Source: Companilactobacillus sp. (GTDB lineage Bacteria > Bacillota > Bacilli > Lactobacillales > Lactobacillaceae). From it: 64,000 bases of DNA. The stretch spans positions 2,356,001 to 2,420,000 of the forward strand of contig NZ_JAKVLR010000001.1 of the NCBI RefSeq assembly GCF_022484265.1, given 5' to 3'. Within the stretch, counting starts at the first letter, position 1, and each line of letters starts with the position of its first letter. The translations under genes were made by a program, and so were the position numbers. Below, piece after piece: positions 51,030 to 59,602 of this stretch. The notes beneath the pieces are model-generated. The model saw nothing but the letters and a program-made list of their open reading frames with translations, had not been told where the DNA came from and ran no database searches.

Positions 51030-52529
51030 ATGGGTACAATTCAAATTGAAAAATTATCATTTAAATATGATCAAATGACAGAGAATCTTTTTGATTCAGT
51101 TAATTTAAGCATTGATGGCAGCTGGAAATTAGGCTTGATTGGCCGAAATGGACGAGGGAAAACGACTTTATTGAATTTATTGATGAATAAATTTCAATAT
51201 CAGGGAAATATCGTCACAGACCTGAATTTTTACTATTATCCACAGCCAGTGTCTGATCCGACTCAGACTGCTCGGAATATTGCCATCGAATTATCTGGTA
51301 TCGAAGAATACGATATTTGGAAAGTAGAGCAAGAGTTAGAGAAGCTCAAAATTGACCTAGACGTGCTTGATCGTCAATTCAATACACTTAGTCCCGGTGA
51401 ACGGACTAAATTGCTCTTAGCGGTCATGTTCATCGATGACGAAGGGTTTCAACTGATTGACGAGCCGACAAATCATTTAGATATCGAAGGTCGCCAAGTT
51501 GTTGCTAATTATCTCCGTGGTAAAAAAGGCTTTATCGTGATTAGTCATGATCGTGGATTTTTAAATGAAGTCATCGATCACGTGATCTCGATCAATCGCA
51601 ACGATATCGATGTCTACCAAGGAAACTTTGATACTTGGGAGCACGAGAAAAATTTGCAAGACCAATCAGAGCTAGCTGAAAAGGCTCAGTTGAAAAAAGA
51701 TATTCATAAATTAAAAGCCTCAGCAGCTAAGAAGGAAAATTGGGCTCAGCAAACCGAGAAAAGTAAGAGTAAAAATATTAAAATGGACCAGCATTCTAAT
51801 CTAGACAAGGGCTTTATTGGTCACAAGTCAGCTAAGATGATGAAAAAGGCTGGTTCGATCCAACGTCGTGCCAATGCAGCGGTTGAAAAGAAACAGTCTT
51901 TACTTAAAAATATTGAGATCACTGACCCAATCAGTTTAAATTACGAAGAAATTTCTCATTTTGATCAAGTTATTACAGCCGATAAGTTGCAGCTCTTTAA
52001 TGATCACGTCCAAACTCCAGAAGTCAGTTTTCAGGTCAAGACCGGACAAGTGACAGCGTTGCTTGGTAAAAATGGAATCGGCAAATCGACGATTTTTAGA
52101 CGAATCATGCAAATACCGCAGCCATTTGAACAACGTGGAGAGATCCAAATTAAGAATGGTTTAAAAGTTTCTTATTTGCCACAGGAGTCGAAGTTACGTG
52201 GTACCATTAAACAGGTCGCAGAAACTGATGAGTTAGATGTAGAATCGATTTTTTCCAATCTACGTAAACTTGGTTTTGAACGTGAACTCTTTAATGATCC
52301 GATTGAAAATATGAGTCAGGGTCAGAAAAGAAAAGTTGCCTTGAGTATTAGTCTGTCCCAACCAGCTAATCTTTACTTATGGGATGAGCCGTTTAATTAC
52401 CTTGATGTCATCACTCGTGACCAAATAATTGCTGCGATCCAAAAGCAACATCCAACGATGTTGATCATTGACCATGATCTGGGATTGATTGATGATATTG
52501 CTACTCAAAAAGTAATCTTGAAAGATTAG
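51030..52529 (+). CDS. ABC-F ribosomal protection-type protein, Lsa/Vga-like
   Basis: 499 residues, two ATPase domains on one chain and no membrane segment. Walker A GLIGRNGRGKTTLLNLLMNK and LLGKNGIGKSTIFRRIM; signatures LSPGERTKLLLAVMF and MSQGQKRKVALSISL. The linker (about 215-300) is Lys-rich and long, as in ABC-F proteins that reach into the ribosome and displace lincosamides, streptogramin A or pleuromutilins. ATG 51030 has GAGGGAA; the longer frame to 50976 lies in repeat sequence. Regulation by the attenuator fits a resistance role; the drug spectrum is unknown. Confidence 0.87.
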   Translation: MGTIQIEKLSFKYDQMTENLFDSVNLSIDGSWKLGLIGRNGRGKTTLLNLLMNKFQYQGNIVTDLNFYYYPQPVSDPTQTARNIAIELSGIEEYDIWKVEQELEKLKIDLDVLDRQFNTLSPGERTKLLLAVMFIDDEGFQLIDEPTNHLDIEGRQVVANYLRGKKGFIVISHDRGFLNEVIDHVISINRNDIDVYQGNFDTWEHEKNLQDQSELAEKAQLKKDIHKLKASAAKKENWAQQTEKSKSKNIKMDQHSNLDKGFIGHKSAKMMKKAGSIQRRANAAVEKKQSLLKNIEITDPISLNYEEISHFDQVITADKLQLFNDHVQTPEVSFQVKTGQVTALLGKNGIGKSTIFRRIMQIPQPFEQRGEIQIKNGLKVSYLPQESKLRGTIKQVAETDELDVESIFSNLRKLGFERELFNDPIENMSQGQKRKVALSISLSQPANLYLWDEPFNYLDVITRDQIIAAIQKQHPTMLIIDHDLGLIDDIATQKVILKD

Positions 52530-52629
52530 AATTATATTGAATATCAACTCTGTTCATGGTAATATTTAATACCGTTAGTAAATTAATCTCTATTTCCGCA
52601 AAGGATTTAGGGCAAAGGAGACATTTATA

Positions 52630-52878
52630 ATGAAGCAAGGAATTCATCCAGATTACCACCAAGTTGTATTCATGGATTCTTCTACAGGTAAGAAGTTTCT
52701 AGCTGGATCAACTGTTAACTCAGAAGAAACAACTGATTATGAAGGTAAAGAATACCCATTGATTCGTGTTGAAATTTCATCAGATTCACATCCTTTCTAC
52801 ACTGGTAAACAAAAGTTTGCTCAAGCAGATGGACGTATCGATCGTTTCAACAAGAAATATGGTTTGCAAAACAAATAA
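52630..52878 (+). CDS. rpmE2: 50S ribosomal protein L31 type B
   Basis: 82 residues. MKQGIHPDYHQVVFMDSSTG and SDSHPFYTGKQKFAQADGRI are diagnostic. The zinc CxxC pairs of type A L31 are absent, so this is the zinc-independent form. RBS GGAG, own terminator. Confidence 0.97.
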   Translation: MKQGIHPDYHQVVFMDSSTGKKFLAGSTVNSEETTDYEGKEYPLIRVEISSDSHPFYTGKQKFAQADGRIDRFNKKYGLQNK

Positions 52879-52913
52879 AGCCATCCTATTTAGGACGGCT
52901 TTTATTTTTTTGC
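52877..52913. terminator. Terminator between rpmE2 and the MFS gene
   Basis: AAAGCC-TCC/GGA-GGCTTT hairpin then T-run; serves rpmE2, with an A-rich left flank that may also serve the minus-strand gene. Confidence 0.8.
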
Positions 52914-54128
52914 TTTTTTTGAATGTAAATGGTTGAATACCCAAAAGAAATTGATCAGTGCCAGACCACTGGTAGTTAAGAATACCGTGGAGTAACTAAA
53001 GGCACTGGAGACATATGAACCTAGCAGTGGACCGCAGACGTTTCCGACAGCCTGGAAAGATTGATTGTAACCAAAGATCCTTCCAGTATATTGGGCGTCT
53101 GTATTTTTTGCTAAAAGAGTTTGTACCTGCGGAACTAAACAGGCATCGGAAACTCCGACCAAAAATCTTAAAATTGCTAATTGCCAAATATTATTGACGA
53201 AAGCTTGCGGAATATAAACTAGTACGGCGAAGATCAATCCACCAATCAATATTTTACCGGTACCGATCCTATCGCCTAAAGCACCAAATCTAGGTGCGGC
53301 GATGATGTTAGCAATACCTGGTAGGGCTGCGACGAATCCGGCAATCAAAGTAACTTTGTCGGATCCGTGCATCAACTGCCGAACGTACAAACTGATAATT
53401 GGGTTGATCGAATTATTTGAAATTTGAATAATCATGGTCGTAACTAACATTGCGAGAACAAGATTGGGATTTTTCAAAGTCTTGAAAATATCTTTAGTGG
53501 TTGCTTCTTGTCCTTTTGGAACTGGCTTGAAGTCTTCTTTAATGAAGATAACAGTTAAAACAAATGCTGTGAACAATAATCCACCAGTAATCATAAATGG
53601 GATTCGATATCCAAAGTACTGGGCAATGACGCCACCGACTAAAGGTCCGAGCAGCGTCCCAGAAATTACGCCGGTATTTAACGTTCCCAAGGCTTTTCCA
53701 CTTTCAGATCTCGGAGCAGTTGACGCTATCAGTGTACTGGCGTTGCTAACGAATCCGGAAAATACACCTTGAAGCGCTCTTAAAGCAACTAACTGCCAAG
53801 GAGCTGTTACTAAGGATTGTAAGAAGATAACAATCGACATACCCAAAGCCGCTCTAATCAGCATCAGTTTTCTTCCACGTCGATCGGCGATTTTACCCCA
53901 GATTGGAGAGGCAATGGCCATCACTAGAAAAGTTGCCGAGAAGGCAATACCGTTCCAGATGACCAGTTGACTTTTTGTGAAATTCCCTAAAGTATTAATG
54001 TATAATGGCATAAAGGGTGTTATCATACTAAAGCCAATACCTGTAACGAAGGTACTAAACCAGAGGACTTTTAAGTTCCTTTTCCAATAGCTATTCTCTT
54101 TTGGAGTATTTTGTGTATTTGAACTCAT
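52902..54128 (-). CDS. MFS multidrug transporter, DHA1 type
   Basis: 408 residues, 12 membrane helices. Motif A region SPIWGKIADRRGRKLMLIRA between helices 2 and 3, motif C region LGTLNTGVISGTLLGPLVGG in helix 5, and the second-half copy PRFGALGDRIGTGKILIGGL. Drug/H+ antiporter group (TetA/LmrP-like). Basic tail HSKKAKK. Substrates unknown. Monocistronic; divergent from murF. Confidence 0.9.
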   Translation of the reverse strand: MSSNTQNTPKENSYWKRNLKVLWFSTFVTGIGFSMITPFMPLYINTLGNFTKSQLVIWNGIAFSATFLVMAIASPIWGKIADRRGRKLMLIRAALGMSIVIFLQSLVTAPWQLVALRALQGVFSGFVSNASTLIASTAPRSESGKALGTLNTGVISGTLLGPLVGGVIAQYFGYRIPFMITGGLLFTAFVLTVIFIKEDFKPVPKGQEATTKDIFKTLKNPNLVLAMLVTTMIIQISNNSINPIISLYVRQLMHGSDKVTLIAGFVAALPGIANIIAAPRFGALGDRIGTGKILIGGLIFAVLVYIPQAFVNNIWQLAILRFLVGVSDACLVPQVQTLLAKNTDAQYTGRIFGYNQSFQAVGNVCGPLLGSYVSSAFSYSTVFLTTSGLALINFFWVFNHLHSKKAKK

Positions 54129-54220
54129 AGTAAATACATCAAATCCTTTCTAAGTAAATTAGTATACTCTTTTCAATTTTTTAGGAGAAAATATTTTTTT
54201 AGAACTGGGGATCATTATTC

Positions 54221-55582
54221 ATGAAAATGAAGTTACAAGAAGTTTATTCTGCTTTAAAGATCAAAGCGGACAATGTACCTGATGTCCAAATCACTGGGGT
54301 ATGTTTTGACAGTCGAAAAGCCAAAACTGGTGATTTATTTTTCCCATTGCAAGGCGAACGCGATGGTCATGAATTCATCGAAAGCGCCATTAATAATGGC
54401 GCTTCTGCTAGTGTGTGGCAAAAGGACCACCCAATTACTAATAAAGACATTCCTTATGTGATTGTCGATGATGTGATGGATGCTTTCAATACCTTGGCTA
54501 AGTATTATCTAAATAAGGTAAACCCTAAGGTCGTTGCTGTCACTGGAAGCAATGGAAAAACTACTACTAAAGATATGATTGCGAGCGTTTTAGGAACTGA
54601 CAATAATGTCGCTAAGACGCCACAAAATTTCAACAATGAAATTGGTGTACCATTCACAATTTTGAATATGCCAATCAATACTGAAGTGTTAGTTGTTGAA
54701 ATGGGCATGGATCGTCCTGGTCAGATCGAACACCTGAGTGAACTAGCTCATCCAGATGTTTCGGTGATCACGATGATCGGCGAAGCTCATATCGAATTCT
54801 TTGGCACACGTGATAAAATTGCGGACGCTAAAATGGAAATCACTCATCATCTACAAGAAGATGGTTTATTTGTATTTGATGGGGATGAACCGCTTTTAAC
54901 AGAACGTGCTAAAGACGTTCAAAGAAATCAAGCAACTTTTGGTCAAAATGATAGCAACACAATCTATTCGACGGAAATAAATAGCGATAAGGAAAAAACT
55001 ACATTTAAGACTAACTTGTGGCCTGACATCGAATTTTCTATTCCGATCATGGGCGACTATAACGTCAACAATGCATTAGCTGCATTATTAGTTGGTCGTA
55101 GATATCATATTAAGGTCGAAGCTATGCAAAAGGCACTCGCTGATTTTTATGCTACAGCTAATCGGACTGAATGGCTCAAAGCCCAAGATGGCGCGGATAT
55201 TCTGAGCGATGTGTATAATTCCAACCCAACAGCTGCAATCGAAGTGCTTGATAACTTGAAAAAATTGTCAACAGGGCGTAAGATTGTTGTTCTTGGTGAT
55301 ATGCTCGAATTAGGCGATGCTTCAAAGAAACTACATGAATCTTTAGCAGACCATATCGATCCAAATGACTTTGCAAAAGTCTATTTAGTTGGAAATGAAA
55401 TGAAAGCATTGTACGATTTACTAGTAAATAAGTACGACCCAGCTGATCTCAGCTGGTATGGTAAGGACCAGTTAGCGGAACTAACTGAAAATATTAAAGA
55501 AGAAATGAACTCAGATGACACAATATTGCTAAAAGCTAGTCATGGCATTCATCTTGAAAACGTATTAAAACAATTAATTTAA
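54221..55582 (+). CDS. murF: UDP-N-acetylmuramoyl-tripeptide--D-alanyl-D-alanine ligase
   Basis: 453 residues. Central domain P-loop VVAVTGSNGKTTTKDMIASV, N-terminal GVCFDSRKAKTGDLFFPLQG, and C-terminal VYNSNPTAAIEVLDNLKKL. Adds D-Ala-D-Ala (or D-Ala-D-Lac) to the muropeptide precursor. Upstream of cshA and alr, the latter supplying D-Ala; ddl is not here. Confidence 0.96.
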   Translation: MKMKLQEVYSALKIKADNVPDVQITGVCFDSRKAKTGDLFFPLQGERDGHEFIESAINNGASASVWQKDHPITNKDIPYVIVDDVMDAFNTLAKYYLNKVNPKVVAVTGSNGKTTTKDMIASVLGTDNNVAKTPQNFNNEIGVPFTILNMPINTEVLVVEMGMDRPGQIEHLSELAHPDVSVITMIGEAHIEFFGTRDKIADAKMEITHHLQEDGLFVFDGDEPLLTERAKDVQRNQATFGQNDSNTIYSTEINSDKEKTTFKTNLWPDIEFSIPIMGDYNVNNALAALLVGRRYHIKVEAMQKALADFYATANRTEWLKAQDGADILSDVYNSNPTAAIEVLDNLKKLSTGRKIVVLGDMLELGDASKKLHESLADHIDPNDFAKVYLVGNEMKALYDLLVNKYDPADLSWYGKDQLAELTENIKEEMNSDDTILLKASHGIHLENVLKQLI

Positions 55583-55659
55583 GTGTGTCGGTTGAGTAAC
55601 ATTGGATAACGTGGTAGTGTAGAAAGATTATTGCAACCATGTTCAAACGGAGGATTTTT

Positions 55660-57207
55660 GTGAAATTTAGCGAATTAAATTTAGATTCAAAACTATTAAG
55701 TGCTGTGAACGAAGCGGGATTTGAAGAAGCAACTCCCATTCAAGCACAAACTATTCCACTTGTAATGACAGGTGATGACGTGATTGGACAAGCCCAAACA
55801 GGTACAGGTAAGACAGCTGCCTTTGGACTTCCTATATTAGATGCTGTGGATACTAGCTCAAGCGATATCCAAGCATTGATCATTTCTCCAACACGTGAAT
55901 TGGCAATCCAAACTCAAGAAGAGTTATATAAATTAGGACGCGAAAAGAGAGTTCGTGTTCAATCAGTTTATGGTGGTTCTGATATTAGAAGACAAATTCA
56001 TTCCTTGAAAAACCACCCAAGCATCGTTGTTGGTACTCCAGGTCGTATCCTTGACCACATCAACCGTCACACACTTAAATTACATAACGTTAAGACAGTT
56101 GTTCTTGATGAAGCTGATGAAATGCTAGATATGGGATTTGTTGAAGATATCGAAAGTATCCTATCTAACGTTCCTAATGACCATCAAACATTGCTATTCT
56201 CAGCAACAATGCCTAAACCAATCATGAAGATTGCTGACAAATTCATGACAGAACCTAAGATCGTTAAGATCAAGTCAAAGGAATTGACTGCTGATAAGAT
56301 CGATCAATATTTTGTTAAAGCTCGTGACTACGAGAAATTTGATTTGATGACACGTATTTTTGACGTTCAAGGACCAGAACTTGCGTTGATCTTCGGACGT
56401 ACTAAGAGACGTGTTGATGAATTAACACGTGGACTACAAGCTCGTGGATACAATGCAGAAGGTATTCATGGTGATTTATCTCAAGATAAGAGAACTAGCG
56501 TTTTACGTAAGTTTAAGGCTGGTAAATTGGACTACTTAGTTGCAACTGATGTTGCTGCCCGTGGTTTGGATATTTCAGGTGTATCACATGTTTATAACTA
56601 CGATATTCCGCAAGATCCTGACAGTTACGTTCACCGTATTGGACGTACAGGACGTGCCGGTAAGTCAGGTATCTCTGTAACTTTCGTTACACCAAACGAA
56701 ATGAGCTACTTAAGAACAATTGAAAACTTAACTAAGAAGCGTATGAAACCACTTGCACCACCAACTGACAAAGAAGTTCTTAAAGGACAAATGGAATCAG
56801 TTAAGGATGATATCAAGGACACGCTCGCACATGATACTCACTTGGATCGTTTCAAAGATGCAGCCGAAGATCTGTTGAACGAGTATACTCCTGAACAATT
56901 AGTTATGGTTTACTTGTCATCAGCAATCAAGGATGCCGAAAGTGTTCCTGTCAAGATTGCTCCGGAACGTCCATTGCCAGGACGCAAGCAAAGTCATAAT
57001 CGTTCCGGTCACGGTAAGAGACAACGATTCAATCGTAATCGTCGTGGCGGTGATCGTAATGAACATCGTGGCGGCAGACGTGGCGATGATCGTCGCAACA
57101 ATCACGGCGGTGGTCGTGGTGGTAATAACAACAATAGCCACAGACGTAACGAAAATAAGAAACCATCACAATCCAAAAAATCATTCAAAATCAGAACAAA
57201 TCTATAG
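55660..57207 (+). CDS. cshA: DEAD-box RNA helicase
   Basis: 515 residues. Q motif FEEATPIQAQTIPLVMTGDD, motif I AQTGTGKTAAFG, DEAD as VVLDEADEMLDMGF, motif III SATMPKP, motif VI HRIGRTGRAGKSG, then an Arg/Gly/Asn-rich tail (about 445-515) for RNA contact. Acts in ribosome assembly and mRNA decay, especially in the cold. GTG 55660 follows CGGAGGAT; the upstream ATG 55639 overlaps that site. Follows murF and precedes acpS, a common LAB order. Confidence 0.95.
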   Translation: MKFSELNLDSKLLSAVNEAGFEEATPIQAQTIPLVMTGDDVIGQAQTGTGKTAAFGLPILDAVDTSSSDIQALIISPTRELAIQTQEELYKLGREKRVRVQSVYGGSDIRRQIHSLKNHPSIVVGTPGRILDHINRHTLKLHNVKTVVLDEADEMLDMGFVEDIESILSNVPNDHQTLLFSATMPKPIMKIADKFMTEPKIVKIKSKELTADKIDQYFVKARDYEKFDLMTRIFDVQGPELALIFGRTKRRVDELTRGLQARGYNAEGIHGDLSQDKRTSVLRKFKAGKLDYLVATDVAARGLDISGVSHVYNYDIPQDPDSYVHRIGRTGRAGKSGISVTFVTPNEMSYLRTIENLTKKRMKPLAPPTDKEVLKGQMESVKDDIKDTLAHDTHLDRFKDAAEDLLNEYTPEQLVMVYLSSAIKDAESVPVKIAPERPLPGRKQSHNRSGHGKRQRFNRNRRGGDRNEHRGGRRGDDRRNNHGGGRGGNNNNSHRRNENKKPSQSKKSFKIRTNL

Positions 57208-57257
57208 TCAAACTTGGTTCATTGAACATTAATTAAATGTTTTATAATAACAATTAT

Positions 57258-57297
57258 TAAGGGGGATAAGGCATTCAGTTGCTTTGCCCCTTTTTTG
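57258..57297 (+). terminator. cshA terminator
   Basis: AAGGGG...GGCA/TGCT...CCCCTT two-part stem with T6. Confidence 0.8.
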
Positions 57298-57322
57298 ATT
57301 GAAAATAAGGTGAGAGAAGAAT

Positions 57323-57679
57323 ATGATTAAAGGCTTAGGAGTAGACATTGCAGAAATTGATCGGGTAAGAAAAATTTACGGACGACATCCTAAATTTATG
57401 GATAAAATACTTAATCCAGATGAGATCGTAGTTTTTAACAGTCTGAATACCGAGAAACAAAAGATGACTTATTTAACAGGTAGATTTTCAGCAAAAGAGT
57501 CATTTACTAAGGCAATGGGTACAGGACTAGGAAAAATTGGATTCCACGACTTGAGTATTTTGAATTATCCTTCCGGTCAGCCATACATCAAAACAGATAT
57601 TTTTGAAGGAAATATTCAAATTTCAATATCTGATACTGATGAATTAGTTATCACCGAAGTTATCTTAGAGGAGGAATGA
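57323..57679 (+). CDS. acpS: Holo-[acyl-carrier-protein] synthase
   Basis: 118 residues. GLGVDIAEIDRVRKIYG and FSAKESFTKAMGTGLG are the conserved metal/CoA-binding parts. Transfers phosphopantetheine from CoA to apo-ACP. Stop overlaps the region of the alr ribosome site; the acpS-alr pair is classical in Firmicutes. Confidence 0.97.
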   Translation: MIKGLGVDIAEIDRVRKIYGRHPKFMDKILNPDEIVVFNSLNTEKQKMTYLTGRFSAKESFTKAMGTGLGKIGFHDLSILNYPSGQPYIKTDIFEGNIQISISDTDELVITEVILEEE

Positions 57680-57681
57680 TT

Positions 57682-58794
57682 ATGATACCATCACTTCATA
57701 GACCTGCGACAGTTGAAGTAAACTTGGGAAATTTAAGAACCAACTTGGAAAATGAATTACGTGCAGTTCCTTCTGGGACCGACGTATTTGCAGTTGTAAA
57801 GGCCAATGCGTACGGTCATGGATTGGTTAAAGTTGCAAAGTTTGAAATCGAAAATGGTGCAGCCGGATTATGCGTAGCGACACTTGACGAAGGTATTGAA
57901 ATCAGAGATGCAGGTATCGTTGCACCAATCTTAGTTTTGGGGATCACGCCAGTTAAGTATGCTGAGATCGCCAATAAGGCTGACATTTCGTTAACAGTTG
58001 GATCACTAGACTGGTTAGAACAAGCTGTTCAAGAAAACATTTATCAACTTAAAATTCATTTAGGTGTCGATAGTGGAATGGGACGGATTGGTTTCCAAAC
58101 TAGAGATGCAGTTGTTGAAGCTTGCCAATTCATCAAGAATCATCCTGAATCATTTATTCCAGAAGGATTATTCACGCATTTTTCAACCGCTGATAGTCCC
58201 GATGAAGCTTATTTTAAAAAGCAGGTAGAGCGTTTCAAGGAATTGCACCGTGATCTACCAATCGACTTCAAATATATTCACTGTGCAAACTCAGCCACCG
58301 CTCTGTGGCATAAAGATCTAGCTATCAACATGGTTCGTTACGGTATTGCTTTATATGGATTGAACCCATCTCAGACTGATATCACGACTTTGCCATTTGA
58401 TCTAAAACCTGCTTTAAGTCTCCATTCAGAGTTGGTATTCGTTAAACAAGTTGCTGCCGGAGAAAGCATTGGCTATGGAGCTACTTACACGACTAAAGAA
58501 AAAGAATGGATCGGAACAGTTCCGATTGGCTATGCAGATGGTTGGCTAAGGAGAATGTCGGGTTCGGACGTTTTGATCGATGGAGAAAGATGTCCGATCG
58601 TTGGTCGAGTATGTATGGATCAATTTATGGTTAAATTACCCCATAAAATGCCCGTAGGAGCCAAAGTTACTCTAATAGGTAAAAGTGGTAGCGATGAAAT
58701 TACTTGCACTGACGTCGCACAATATGCCGATACAATCAATTATGAGATATTGTGTGGACTAGCAGAGAGATTGCCACGTGTCTATATTGAATAA
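57682..58794 (+). CDS. alr: Alanine racemase
   Basis: 370 residues, PLP enzyme. AVVKANAYGHG holds the PLP lysine; GAGESIGYGATYTTKEKE-type segment (SIGYGATYTT) holds the opposing catalytic Tyr. Converts L-Ala to D-Ala for the cell wall. ATG 57682 is used since GAGGAGG sits 8 bp ahead; an in-frame ATG at 57676 is too close to it. Last gene before the selenocysteine region. Confidence 0.96.
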   Translation: MIPSLHRPATVEVNLGNLRTNLENELRAVPSGTDVFAVVKANAYGHGLVKVAKFEIENGAAGLCVATLDEGIEIRDAGIVAPILVLGITPVKYAEIANKADISLTVGSLDWLEQAVQENIYQLKIHLGVDSGMGRIGFQTRDAVVEACQFIKNHPESFIPEGLFTHFSTADSPDEAYFKKQVERFKELHRDLPIDFKYIHCANSATALWHKDLAINMVRYGIALYGLNPSQTDITTLPFDLKPALSLHSELVFVKQVAAGESIGYGATYTTKEKEWIGTVPIGYADGWLRRMSGSDVLIDGERCPIVGRVCMDQFMVKLPHKMPVGAKVTLIGKSGSDEITCTDVAQYADTINYEILCGLAERLPRVYIE

Positions 58795-58871
58795 TTAGCA
58801 TCTGAATAATGATACAAAATTAACAAATTATCCATTTTTTTAAGGTTGATCTGCAAGGGAATATTGCTAGA

Positions 58872-58977
58872 TATAATGATTGCAGATATGAAGTAATGTG
58901 AATAGCATCACATGGCAATCTCACAAAATACACAAAAAGGCTAAATTTGAGTTTTACTCAACGATTTAGCCTTTTTT
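58872..58977 (+). ncRNA. Candidate small RNA with own promoter -10 and terminator
   Basis: TATAAT at 58872-58877 (no good -35 seen), then about 90 nt with hairpin ATGTGA/TCACAT (58896-58913) and a strong terminator GGCTAAAT-TTGAG/CTCAA-ATTTAGCC with T6 at 58939-58976. No open frame with a ribosome site is seen. It could equally be only the alr terminator plus a chance TATAAT. Confidence 0.4.
58939..58977 (+). terminator. Terminator downstream of alr
   Basis: GGCTAAAT...ATTTAGCC with inner TTGAG/CTCAA stem and T6. Confidence 0.9.
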
Positions 58978-59153
58978 AGTAAATAAAATCGTAAAAAAGC
59001 TTATGCTTGAATCGCATAGATTGTGAAAATAATCGTAATATTATTACTCACAAGTTAAAAAAATCACAATAAACATGGCATATATTCAATCGATTTTATT
59101 TTCTGAAATGAATAATTATTATTGTAATAATAAAAAACGTGAATAGGAAAGTC
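58978..59153. other. Intergenic, nothing recognised
   Basis: AT-rich stretch between two terminators; no frame, promoter or repeat that I can support. Confidence 0.5.
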
Positions 59154-59190
59154 AAAAAAGAGTCACATCAATTTGATGTGACTCTTTTTG
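59154..59190 (-). terminator. Terminator of the tRNA-Sec gene
   Basis: AAAAAGAGTCACATCAA/TTGATGTGACTCTTTTT perfect 17-bp stem, with T-run on the minus strand, 44 bp after the tRNA 3' end. Confidence 0.88.
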
Positions 59191-59233
59191 AATTTTTAGT
59201 CTGAATTTGATCGTCAAATCCAGTTTATATGCG

Positions 59234-59330
59234 TGGCGGGAATGTGTGGGAATCGAACCCACCTAAGAAGCTACTAACCCCTCATACTAGTTTTGAAGAC
59301 TAGAAGGAACACCAGAACCTATCCACTCCC
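59234..59330 (-). tRNA. selC: tRNA-Sec (anticodon UCA)
   Basis: 97 nt on the minus strand with encoded CCA. Features special to selenocysteine tRNA: eight-base acceptor arms (GGGAGTGG with ACATTCCC; the eighth pair is G-A), five-bp T stem GTGGG/CCCAC with TTCGATT loop, anticodon stem CTAGT/ACTAG with loop CTTCAAA (anticodon TCA at 59296-59294), and a very long variable arm of about 24 nt. Inserts selenocysteine at UGA when charged and converted by SelA/SelD and delivered by SelB. It is divergent from the prd operon, whose two selenoproteins it would serve. Confidence 0.95.
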
Positions 59331-59338
59331 AATTACAA

Positions 59339-59367
59339 ATGCTATCAATTTACGTAAGCGATGTCAA
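59339..59367 (-). promoter_or_regulatory. tRNA-Sec promoter
   Basis: On the minus strand TTGACA (59367-59362), 17 bp, TAGCAT (59344-59339); start expected one or two bases before the tRNA 5' end, after a short leader of about 8 bases from the -10. Confidence 0.8.
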
Positions 59368-59602
59368 CAAAGTAATTAAGGAATTTATATTAGCCGATTA
59401 TTAGATTCCAATATTGCCAAAAAGGAAAATTTGTTTTCAGAAATACATATAATGGCGAGAGCACAATAATGAAATAATTAACAGAAATCTAATTTTATTA
59501 AATGTGAAATATTTGCTTATTTTACAATTAATTTGTGATGATATGAACGTGCGAATGAAAACGGTTGTATTTCGCTATTCTAGTCGAAGGGGGTGAAAAA
59601 TA
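59368..59602 (+). promoter_or_regulatory. Regulatory region of the prd operon, with a cre-like box at 59556-59569
   Basis: TGAAAACGGTTGTA at 59556-59569 matches the CcpA consensus at 12 of 14 positions. I see no clear -10/-35 and no convincing sigma-54 (-24/-12) site, the type used in Clostridioides difficile. RBS of prdC is AGGGGGTG. Confidence 0.35.

Noticed and set aside
56920..57232. Short frames over the 3' end of cshA
   Set aside because: Low-complexity shadows of the Arg/Gly-rich tail.
59490..59600. Sigma-54 promoter for prdC as in clostridia
   Set aside because: No GG-N10-GC pair at the right spacing; nearest candidate has 9 bases between GG and GC and lies too close to the start codon.
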